Positions 5,591 to 11,758 of a stretch of DNA of 11,758 nucleotides are shown here, piece by piece. This DNA is from JBFGWM01 sp041588495. GTDB lineage: Bacteria > Pseudomonadota > Gammaproteobacteria > Pseudomonadales > JBFGWM01. The stretch lies in assembly GCA_041588495.1 (NCBI GenBank), contig JBFGWM010000067.1:1-11758 (forward strand), written 5' to 3'. The number at the start of each line of letters is the position of its first letter. Within the stretch, counting starts at the first letter, position 1. A program made the translations under genes and the position numbers. The notes below the pieces were generated by a model. That model made no database searches. It saw nothing but the letters and a program-made list of their open reading frames with translations, and was not told the DNA's origin.

Positions 5591-6455
5591 GCATGAATCC
5601 GTCGGGGAGGCTCCGTCCCTGGAGCGCCTGCTCGCCGACCTGTGCGCCCTGGAGGAGATTGTCGCCGCCTGGGACGAGACACCGCGCGGCACCGCCCGCG
5701 CCCTGGTCAACGCGGTCGAGGACCTGCACCGCGAGGCGCTGAAGCGCATGATCCGCATCCTGCGCCGTGAGCCGGGCCTGGCTCCCGCCCTGCGCGAGGC
5801 GGCCTCCGACGAGGTCGTGTACGCGGTCCTGCGCCGGCACGGGCTTTTGCGGCCCTCGGTGCAGGAGCGGGTGGAGTCCGCCCTTGCCGCGGTGCGGCCG
5901 ATGCTCGGCGCCCACGGTGGTGACGTGGAACTGGTCAGCGTGGAACTTCCCGACACCGTGAGCGTGCGCCTGCTGGGGGCCTGTGACGGTTGTCCGGCCT
6001 CCATGGTGACCCTGGTCGAGGGCGTGGAGAAAGCCATCCGCGAGGCCTGCCCGGAGATCACCACGATCCGCCGCGCGAATGCCGCCCGGCCCCTCGAGGC
6101 GGGCGTGGAGCCGGTGCGCATCGTCAGTCCCTTTGATCCCGCCGACGGCGCGGGCTGGTTCCCGGTGTGCAGCGTCGAAGAGATTCCCGAGGACGGCATC
6201 CTGGTGCGTGCCGCGGCGGGTACGGGACTGCTGCTGACCCGCAGCGGGGAGCGGGTCCGCGCCTATCGCAACGCCTGCGCGCACATGGGGCTGGCCCTCG
6301 ACGGCGGCAGTATCGCCGACGGCATCATCACCTGTCCGCATCACGGTTTCCGCTATGAACTCGCCGAGGGGCAGTGCCTGACCGTACCGGGACTGTGCCT
6401 GCCCGCGGTGCCCGTGCGTGAACACGGTGGCCGGATCGAGGTGCGCCCGCAGTGA
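5574..6455 (+). CDS. NifU-like plus Rieske [2Fe-2S] fusion protein
   Basis: This is a three-part iron-sulfur protein of 293 residues from the chosen start. Residues about 10-95 form a helical region of unknown function (LERLLADLCALEEIV). Residues about 96-165 form a NifU C-terminal-type domain with C137-D-G-C140, the cluster-binding CxxC of Nfu scaffolds. Residues about 185-293 form a Rieske domain with C235-x-H237 and C254-x2-H257 (CAH and CPHHGF), the ligands of a [2Fe-2S] centre. The arrangement resembles the HucE/HhyE-type proteins linked to aerotolerant H2-oxidising hydrogenases, where an electron-relay role has been proposed; I recall this from the literature. Here it could take electrons from HupS or help load its clusters. 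GTG 5574 is seven bases after GGGGAG. ATG 5568 and GTG 5556 are in-frame alternatives. The 5' end overlaps the TPR gene. Confidence 0.9.
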   Translation: MASPAEHESVGEAPSLERLLADLCALEEIVAAWDETPRGTARALVNAVEDLHREALKRMIRILRREPGLAPALREAASDEVVYAVLRRHGLLRPSVQERVESALAAVRPMLGAHGGDVELVSVELPDTVSVRLLGACDGCPASMVTLVEGVEKAIREACPEITTIRRANAARPLEAGVEPVRIVSPFDPADGAGWFPVCSVEEIPEDGILVRAAAGTGLLLTRSGERVRAYRNACAHMGLALDGGSIADGIITCPHHGFRYELAEGQCLTVPGLCLPAVPVREHGGRIEVRPQ

Positions 6456-7621
6456 CCCTTGCGGAGCCTGCACCCGGTATCGCCATGCACGCCCCGGCAT
6501 TTTGCGGTGCCCCACCGCTGATTCTCGGCTACACCCGCCTTGGCGAATTGCTGGTGGATCCGGTGCAGCCGGCCGCGCACACTCTGTTCGCACCGCGCGG
6601 CGCGTGCCTGCACCCGGACGGTTCCCTGTGGGTTGCCGACAGCGGACATCACCGTTTGCTGGGGTGGGACTCGGTGCCGCGCCGGGACGGACAGCCGGCG
6701 AACCACCTGCTCGGACAGGCTGACTGGGACGGCGAGGGCCGTAACGGCAGCGGTGAAGTGGCGCGGGAATGCGCTTTGAACCTGCCGGTGGGCGTGGCTC
6801 CGCTGGGCGCCGGCCTGGCGCTGGCCGATGCCTGGAACCATCGCGTGCTGATCTGGCGGCAGCCGCCACGCGGCTGCAACGTGGCGCCGGACCTGGTCCT
6901 GGGCCAGGCGGATTTCAGTGGTCGCGGCCTGAACCGTGAGCGTGGCGCGCCCGGCGCGGACACCCTGTACTGGCCGTTCACCGTGCACTGGGACGGCGAA
7001 TGCCTGTACGTGGCGGATACCGGCAACCGGCGCATCCTCGGCTGGTATGGCGTGCCCGGTCGCAATGGGCAGCCGGCCGATTTCGTCCTTGGTCAGCACC
7101 GCTTCGACTGCCGTGACGAAAATGCCGGCGGAGAACCCGGGCCTTTCGGCATGCGCTGGCCCCACAGCGTGTGCACCTGGAACGGCAGGCTGTGCGTGGC
7201 CGACGCGGGCAGCAGCCGCATCATGGTGTGGGACGGGTTGCCGCGCGAAAGCGGGCAGGTGGCGAGCCTGTTCCTGGGCCAGGCTGATGCCCTGGCCAGC
7301 GGGCACAACGGTGGCCGCCTGGCGCCCGATGCGACGGTGGTCAACATGCCCTATGCCATCAGTGCGGAGGGGGATTGGCTGTACGCGGCGGATACCGCCA
7401 ATTCGCGGCTGCTCGCCTGGCACCGGGACGATCTCGCCAATGGCGCTCCGGCCCGCGGCCTGTTCGGCCAGCCGGGTTTCGGCGAGCGCGGCGAGAATCG
7501 CTGGCAGGCGCCCGGAACCGACACCCTGTGCTGGCCTTACGCGGTGCAGGCGGTCGACGGTCGCATGGTGGTGACGGACACCGGGAATCACCGGGTGCTC
7601 CTGCTGGACCAGGGTTCATGA
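6452..7621 (+). CDS. NHL-like six-bladed beta-propeller protein
   Basis: This 389-residue protein is built from six repeats. Each has a VADxGxxRxLxW-type strand, with its Asp at residues 63, 126, 189, 251, 314 and 376, a period of 62-63 residues. A second marker, LGQ (FGQ in the last), falls between repeats with its Gly at 88, 151, 214, 276 and 339 on the same period. This is the pattern of an NHL-type beta-propeller, but with blades longer than the roughly 40-45 residues usual for NHL. No signal peptide is evident, so it should be cytoplasmic. Propellers of this kind usually bind proteins or ligands, and no catalytic residues can be named. The GTG at 6452 overlaps the preceding stop as GTGA, and the 3' end overlaps hypF as ATGA. 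Co-translation suggests a structural or assembly partner of the hydrogenase. Confidence 0.9.
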   Translation: MTLAEPAPGIAMHAPAFCGAPPLILGYTRLGELLVDPVQPAAHTLFAPRGACLHPDGSLWVADSGHHRLLGWDSVPRRDGQPANHLLGQADWDGEGRNGSGEVARECALNLPVGVAPLGAGLALADAWNHRVLIWRQPPRGCNVAPDLVLGQADFSGRGLNRERGAPGADTLYWPFTVHWDGECLYVADTGNRRILGWYGVPGRNGQPADFVLGQHRFDCRDENAGGEPGPFGMRWPHSVCTWNGRLCVADAGSSRIMVWDGLPRESGQVASLFLGQADALASGHNGGRLAPDATVVNMPYAISAEGDWLYAADTANSRLLAWHRDDLANGAPARGLFGQPGFGERGENRWQAPGTDTLCWPYAVQAVDGRMVVTDTGNHRVLLLDQGS

Positions 7622-10035
7622 GCGGACAGGAATCCATGCACGGGGAGCTTTTCAGGGTTCGCGGACAGGTGCAGGGTGTCGGCTTCCGGCCCCACGCCTG
7701 GCGGCTGGCCCGCGACCTCGGCATCCGGGGCGAGGTGTGTAACGATCGCGACGGGGTGCTGATCCGGGCCTGGGCCGGGCGCGAGCGGCTGGACCGCTTC
7801 GCGCGGGACCTGGTGACGGGGGCGCCGCCGATGGCGCGGGTGGAGGCACTCCTCCGCGAGCCCCTGGCCGGGCTTCCCGAAACGACGACCTTTCGCATTG
7901 GTGCCAGCGCGGATGGTTCGGGGATGACCCGCATCGCGCCCGATGCGGCAACGTGCGCGGCCTGTGTCGCCGAACTGCGCGACCCCGGTGACCGCCGTTA
8001 CCGTCACCCGTTCACCAGTTGCACCGACTGCGGTCCGCGGCTGTCGATCCTGCGTGGACTGCCCTATGACCGCGCCGCGACCAGCATGGCGGCGTTTCCC
8101 CTGTGCGCGAACTGTCGCGAGGAGTTCGAGTCTCCGGAAGGGCGTCGCTTTCATGCCCAGCCCCTGGCCTGCCCGGACTGCGGGCCACGCCTGCAATTGC
8201 GCGATCCTCAGGGCGGATTGAAGGGGGAAGCAGAAGCTGCCGTGACCGCGGCGGTGCGCCTGTTGCGTGACGGCGCGATCCTCGCCGTGAAAGCGACCGG
8301 CGGCTGGCAACTGGCCTGCGACGCCACCAATGACGACGCGGTCAGTGAACTGCGTCGTCGCAAGCAACGGCCTGGCAAGCCGCTGGCCATGATGGTCCGT
8401 AACTGCGCGGTGGCTGATCGCTATGCGATCCTCGACGATGCCGCACGTGAAGCCCTGCAGTCGGCCGCCGCGCCCGTGGTGGTCGTGGCGGCGATCCCCG
8501 GCACCGACCTCGCGGCCGGCATTGCCCCGGGTCTCATTGAACTCGGGTTCATGCTGCCCCACAGCGGCCTGCACCACCTGCTGCTGGAAGACCTCGATGC
8601 GCCACTGGTGATGACCAGCGGTAACCGCGCCGGGGAGCCCCAGGCCACCGACGACGCGGATGCCCGGGATCGCCTGGCGGGCGTCGCGGACGCCTTCCTC
8701 GGCCATGACCGCGAGATCGTGCACCGGGTCGACGACAGCGTGGTGCGGGTCAGTCGCGGCGTGGCGCGGGTGCTGCGCGCCGGACGCGGGCTCGCGCCCC
8801 TCTCGATGCCGCTGCCGGCCGGCCTCCGCGACGGACCGGCGGTGCTGGCCATGGGTGCGCACCTCAAGAACTGCTTCGCGCTCGCCGAGGACGGGCGCCT
8901 GACCGTCAGCCAGCATGTCGGCGATCTTGGCAACGCGGCAACCGAGGCCGCCTTCCGTCGCAGCCTGGCGCTGTACCGCGGCCTGTACCGTTCGAGCCCC
9001 CGACGCATCGCGGTGGACCTGCATCCCGATTACCGCGCCACGCGTTGTGGCGAGGAACTGGCGCAGGAATGGGGCGCCGGCCTGGTGCGGGTGCAGCACC
9101 ATCACGCCCATCTCGCCTCCTGCCTGCTGGACAACGGTATTGCGGCCGACCATGAACCGGTTCTCGGGGTCATGCTCGATGGCCTGGGAATGGGCGTCGA
9201 CGGCGCCGGCTGGGGCGGAGAGTTCCTGCTCGGCGGTTACCGAGGATATGAGCGCCTGGGCACCTTCAAGCCGGTGGCGATGCCCGGCGGCAGCCTGGCC
9301 ATGCGCCAGCCGTGGCGCAACACCTTTGCTCACCTGGTGGCCGAACTGGGCTGGCCGTGGCTGCGCATGAACTTCGCCCACCTGGACCTGTTCACGTTTC
9401 TCGACGGCCAGCCGCGTGCGGCCCTGGACGCCATGATCGCCTCCGGAACCGGTGCGCCGGTCGCCAGTTCCTGTGGCCGTCTGTTCGACGCGGTGGCCGC
9501 CGCCATCGGTATCTGTCGCCAGGAAAGCAGCTACGAGGGTCAGGCGGCCATGGAACTGGAGGCGGCGGTCGACCCGGTTGCGCTCCGCGACGAGCCCGTG
9601 GAACTGGCCTACCCGTTCGCGATCCCGCGGCTGGGCGGGGACGGCCTGCCGTACATCGAGCCGCAGGCCATGTGGCAGGCCCTGCTCGGCGACCTCCATC
9701 TCGGCACGCCGCGCGGCGTGATCGCGGCGCGCTTTCATCGCGGGCTGGCCCGCGCTATCGTGGCCATGGTGATGCGCCTGGCAAATGCCGGCGATGTCCG
9801 GCGGTTCGCGGACGTGGCGCTGAGTGGCGGTGTGTTCCAGAACCGGGTTCTGCTTGAGCAGGTTTCCAGCCTGCTGGAGGCGCAGGGGTTCCGGGTCCTG
9901 CTGCAGGCCCGGCTCCCGGCCGGCGACGGCGGCATCGCGGCAGGGCAGGCGGCCGTGGCTCTGGCCGCGATCAACGGTTCCGCGGAAAGCGCCGCGGAAG
10001 CGATGGAAACAGGAGGGTGCCAGACGTGTGCCTAG
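7618..10035 (+). CDS. hypF: Carbamoyltransferase HypF, [NiFe] cofactor cyanide synthesis
   Basis: HypF uses carbamoyl phosphate and ATP to carbamoylate the C-terminal Cys of HypE, the first step toward the CN ligands of the active-site iron. The protein has 805 residues, near the family's usual length. All four parts are present. An acylphosphatase domain spans about 8-98, with the signature RGQVQGVGFRP. Two zinc fingers follow, with C113/C116 and C135/C138, then C163/C166 and C185/C188. A YrdC-like nucleotide-binding domain covers about 205-390 (KATGGWQLACDATND, RRRKQRPGKPLAMM, MTSGNRAGEP). The C-terminal half is Kae1/TobZ-like, with the metal-binding QHHHAHLAS and LSGGVFQN. ATG 7618 overlaps the propeller stop as ATGA; ATG 7636 is an alternative. 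An extension back to 7375 lies inside the propeller gene and is a frame shadow. The 3' end overlaps hypC by 10 bp. Confidence 0.97.
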   Translation: MSGQESMHGELFRVRGQVQGVGFRPHAWRLARDLGIRGEVCNDRDGVLIRAWAGRERLDRFARDLVTGAPPMARVEALLREPLAGLPETTTFRIGASADGSGMTRIAPDAATCAACVAELRDPGDRRYRHPFTSCTDCGPRLSILRGLPYDRAATSMAAFPLCANCREEFESPEGRRFHAQPLACPDCGPRLQLRDPQGGLKGEAEAAVTAAVRLLRDGAILAVKATGGWQLACDATNDDAVSELRRRKQRPGKPLAMMVRNCAVADRYAILDDAAREALQSAAAPVVVVAAIPGTDLAAGIAPGLIELGFMLPHSGLHHLLLEDLDAPLVMTSGNRAGEPQATDDADARDRLAGVADAFLGHDREIVHRVDDSVVRVSRGVARVLRAGRGLAPLSMPLPAGLRDGPAVLAMGAHLKNCFALAEDGRLTVSQHVGDLGNAATEAAFRRSLALYRGLYRSSPRRIAVDLHPDYRATRCGEELAQEWGAGLVRVQHHHAHLASCLLDNGIAADHEPVLGVMLDGLGMGVDGAGWGGEFLLGGYRGYERLGTFKPVAMPGGSLAMRQPWRNTFAHLVAELGWPWLRMNFAHLDLFTFLDGQPRAALDAMIASGTGAPVASSCGRLFDAVAAAIGICRQESSYEGQAAMELEAAVDPVALRDEPVELAYPFAIPRLGGDGLPYIEPQAMWQALLGDLHLGTPRGVIAARFHRGLARAIVAMVMRLANAGDVRRFADVALSGGVFQNRVLLEQVSSLLEAQGFRVLLQARLPAGDGGIAAGQAAVALAAINGSAESAAEAMETGGCQTCA
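10011..10016 (+). promoter_or_regulatory. Consensus ribosome binding site for hypC
   Basis: AGGAGG is a full Shine-Dalgarno match inside the hypF 3' end, nine bases before the GTG at 10026. It decides the hypC start. The upstream in-frame GTG at 10017 lies directly against this site and is too close to be used. Confidence 0.75.
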
Positions 10036-10295
10036 GAATCCCGGGACAGGTCGTCGCGATCACCGACGCCCGGTGCAAGCTGGCCAACGTGTCGGTGGCG
10101 GGTGTGCTGCGCGAGACGAATATCGCCTGCATCGTCGACGCCGCGCACCCGGTGGAGTCCTGCGTGGGCGACTGGGTCCTGGTGCACGTCGGTTTCGCCA
10201 TGGCGCGCATCGATGAGGCGGAAGCCGCCCGCACCCTGGCCCTGCTCGAGGAACTGGCCATGATCCAGGAAGAGTTGAACGGGGTGTCCGGTTGA
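10026..10295 (+). CDS. hypC: Hydrogenase assembly chaperone HypC/HupF family
   Basis: HypC carries the Fe(CN)2CO fragment while it is built on the HypC-HypD complex and delivers it to the apo large subunit. The protein has 89 residues, typical of the family. The essential N-terminal Cys is residue 2 (MCLGIPGQV), and the conserved GDWVLVHVGFAMARID segment (48-63) contains His54, equivalent to E. coli HypC His51. Cys2 must become accessible after Met removal, which supports the GTG at 10026. Starting at 10017 would bury it at position 5. Three further cysteines (17, 35, 46) are not family hallmarks. The gene overlaps hypF by 10 bp. A group 2a-specific HypC-like chaperone cannot be ruled out, but this is the only such gene here. 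Confidence 0.96.
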   Translation: MCLGIPGQVVAITDARCKLANVSVAGVLRETNIACIVDAAHPVESCVGDWVLVHVGFAMARIDEAEAARTLALLEELAMIQEELNGVSG

Positions 10296-10326
10296 ATCAT
10301 CGTCCGCGCATCCGTCAGGCAGGGGC

Positions 10327-10998
10327 ATGAGCGAGACGCCTTCGACCCTCGATACCCTGTATCCGTATCTCGGCGCGGACGGGGCGGACGACATCGGCGA
10401 CCCGGTGTTGCTCGAGTCCGCGCGCGCCAAGGCGGCGGACAGCGCGCGCCTCAAGGAGCGTTTCTTCACCGAACAGGGCGCCGGGATCGTCGCCGCGGCC
10501 CGCGCCATCGCCGGCGTGTACCGCTCTGGCGGCCGCATGTTCAGCATGGGCAATGGCGGCTCCTCCTGCGATGCCGCGCATTTTGCCGTCGAGTTCACCC
10601 ACCCGGTCAGCGTCGGGCGCCCCTCGCTGCCGGCGACCCATCTCGCCGACGACACCGCCCTGATGACCGCGGTGGGCAATGACGTCGGTTTCGAACACGT
10701 CTACGTGCGGCGCCTGATCGCCCTGTGCCGCGGCGGCGACGGGCTGATCGGGTTCAGCACCAGCGGCAACTCCGCCAACCTGCAGGCCGCGTTCACCAAG
10801 GCACGCGAGATGGGGCTGGTGACCCTGGCCCTGCTCGGCCAGGACGGCGGTCGCATCGCCGCCGGCGGATGTGCGGACCATTGCCTGGTGGTACCCGGTG
10901 ACAGCATCCACCGCATCCAGGAAGTGCACGTGGCGATCTACCACGTGCTCTGGGACCTGGTGCACACCCTCCTGGCCGGAACCCGGGGGCAGCCGTGA
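10327..10998 (+). CDS. SIS-domain phosphoheptose isomerase-like protein (GmhA-like)
   Basis: This 223-residue protein has one SIS (sugar isomerase) domain closely resembling GmhA, which converts sedoheptulose 7-phosphate to heptose 7-phosphate. It has an extra N-terminal segment of about 25-30 residues. Visible hallmarks are GNGGSSCDAAH (75-85) and STSGNSAN (144-151), both phosphate-binding loops. Residues matching GmhA active-site and metal positions are kept: His85, Glu89 (HFAVEF), Gln198 and His206 (RIQEVHVAIYH). It may therefore be catalytically active. It sits between hypC and hypD, and its stop overlaps the hypD start as GTGA, so it is translated with the maturation genes. SIS genes have been seen with group 2a hydrogenase clusters as far as I recall, but their role is not established. 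A purely sugar-binding or regulatory role is possible. Upstream AGG-rich sequence serves as a modest ribosome binding site. Confidence 0.92.
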   Translation: MSETPSTLDTLYPYLGADGADDIGDPVLLESARAKAADSARLKERFFTEQGAGIVAAARAIAGVYRSGGRMFSMGNGGSSCDAAHFAVEFTHPVSVGRPSLPATHLADDTALMTAVGNDVGFEHVYVRRLIALCRGGDGLIGFSTSGNSANLQAAFTKAREMGLVTLALLGQDGGRIAAGGCADHCLVVPGDSIHRIQEVHVAIYHVLWDLVHTLLAGTRGQP

Positions 10999-11758
10999 GA
11001 TTCGTCGACGAGTTCCGCGACTCGCGCCGTGCGCGCGGCCTGCTCGAGGACATCCGGCGCCTGTCCGGCACTCTCGCCGACGGCCGCACGCGACCCCTGC
11101 AGCTCATGGAAGTGTGTGGCGGTCACACCCACGCGATCTTCCGTTACGGCCTGCAGGGACTGTTGCCCGAGGGTATCGAGTTCGTGCACGGGCCGGGCTG
11201 CCCGGTGTGCGTGCTGCCCATGGGAAGGGTCGACGACTGCGTCGCGCTTGCGCGCACGCCGGGGGTGATCCTGGCCACCTTCGGTGACGCCATGCGCGTG
11301 CCGGGATCCGCCGGCAGCCTGTTGCAGGCGCGTGCTGAGGGCGCCGACGTGCGCATGGTGTATTCGCCCAGTGATGCCCTCGACCTGGCGCGCAGGAACC
11401 CCGACCGCGAGGTGGTGTTCTTTGCCCTCGGCTTCGAGACCACCATGCCCTCCACCGCGCTGACCGTGCTGCAGGCGCACAGCGAGGGCATCGGGAATTT
11501 CTCGGTGTTCTGCAACCACATCACCATCATCGCCACCATCAAGGCCATGCTCGACTCGCCCGACCTGGTGCTGGACGGGTTCCTGGGTCCGGGACACGTG
11601 AGCATGGTCATCGGCACCGCGCCCTACCGCTTCATCGCCGAGCACTACAGGAAGCCCATGGTCATCGCCGGGTTTGAACCGGTCGATGTGCTGCAGTCGG
11701 TGTGGATGCTGCTGAAGCAGATCGCCGAGGGGCGCTGCGAGGTGGAAAACCAGTACGC
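10995..11758 (+). CDS. hypD: Hydrogenase maturation protein HypD (3' truncated)
   Basis: HypD is the [4Fe-4S] scaffold that, with HypC, holds the iron while CN from HypE and CO are attached. The window contains the first 254 residues of a protein usually about 370 long. Catalytic motifs match E. coli numbering exactly: C41 in MEVCGGHTHAI, and C69 and C72 in GPGCPVC. Later family blocks are also present: FALGFETTMP, the CNHI segment, DGFLGPGHVS and AGFEPVDVLQS. The start is GTG 10995, overlapping the isomerase stop as GTGA. This start places C41, C69 and C72 at their canonical numbers, which supports it. The frame runs open to the window end, and hypE would be a likely next gene. Confidence 0.97.
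   Translation, partial: MRFVDEFRDSRRARGLLEDIRRLSGTLADGRTRPLQLMEVCGGHTHAIFRYGLQGLLPEGIEFVHGPGCPVCVLPMGRVDDCVALARTPGVILATFGDAMRVPGSAGSLLQARAEGADVRMVYSPSDALDLARRNPDREVVFFALGFETTMPSTALTVLQAHSEGIGNFSVFCNHITIIATIKAMLDSPDLVLDGFLGPGHVSMVIGTAPYRFIAEHYRKPMVIAGFEPVDVLQSVWMLLKQIAEGRCEVENQY

Noticed and set aside
4469..6869. Other long minus-strand frames (e.g. 576 and 567 codons), and 716 codons opposite hypF
   Set aside because: These are Arg/Ala/Pro/Gly-rich shadows of plus-strand genes, expected at high GC. There is no ribosome binding site or recognisable domain, and each spans several real genes.
7375..7617. 81-residue N-terminal extension of HypF
   Set aside because: It lies inside the propeller gene in another frame. 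HypF proteins begin with the acylphosphatase domain, which starts right after ATG 7618.
1..11758. Mobile elements, CRISPR arrays, tRNA or rRNA genes, or phage genes
   Set aside because: No transposase or integrase motif, direct-repeat array or RNA gene is seen. The region reads as one uninterrupted metabolic operon.

Overview
This window is one dense, entirely plus-strand block of about 11.7 kb. It carries a cytoplasmic group 2a (cyanobacterial-type, aerotolerant 'uptake') [NiFe]-hydrogenase together with its accessory and maturation genes. The DNA is GC-rich throughout (about two thirds G+C by eye). Genes are packed with ATGA/GTGA stop-start overlaps, and start codons are often GTG or TTG. 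The coding style suggests a high-GC bacterium, most plausibly a chemolithotrophic proteobacterium. That assignment is inference, because group 2a hydrogenases also occur in Cyanobacteria, Nitrospirota, Actinobacteria and others.

Layout. (1) 1-360: the C-terminal ATPase domain of a sensor histidine kinase, cut by the window edge. (2) 361-422: the most AT-rich spot in the window and the likeliest place for a promoter. (3) 423-3040: hupS and hupL, the catalytic heterodimer. (4) 3052-3737: two tandem, paralogous small proteins sharing a four-cysteine C-terminal signature (C-x2-C-x9-C-x14-C). I cannot assign either to a known family. The second seems to lack a normal start codon. (5) 3734-4252: the dedicated endoprotease that trims HupL. 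(6) 4221-7621: a translationally coupled accessory set, made up of an unknown 120-residue protein, a TPR protein, a NifU-Rieske fusion iron-sulfur protein and a six-fold NHL-like beta-propeller. (7) 7618-11758: Ni-Fe cofactor maturation genes hypF, hypC and hypD (truncated by the window end), with a phosphoheptose-isomerase-like SIS gene between hypC and hypD.

How the genes fit together. HupS-HupL oxidises H2 in the cytoplasm; there is no Tat signal and no membrane anchor. HypF makes the cyanide ligand, HypC-HypD assemble the Fe(CN)2CO unit, and the protease removes the HupL C-terminal tail after nickel insertion. The NifU-Rieske protein is the best candidate for an electron relay or Fe-S factor. 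The TPR protein, propeller, 120-residue protein and the two four-Cys proteins look like a group 2a-specific accessory module of unknown mechanism. hypA, hypB and hypE are not in the window; hypE may follow hypD.

The most interesting items are the duplicated four-Cys proteins with the apparent AUC start, the unusual Fe-S ligand set of HupS, the NifU-Rieske fusion, the strikingly regular 62-63-residue propeller, and the catalytically intact sugar-phosphate isomerase embedded in the hyp genes.
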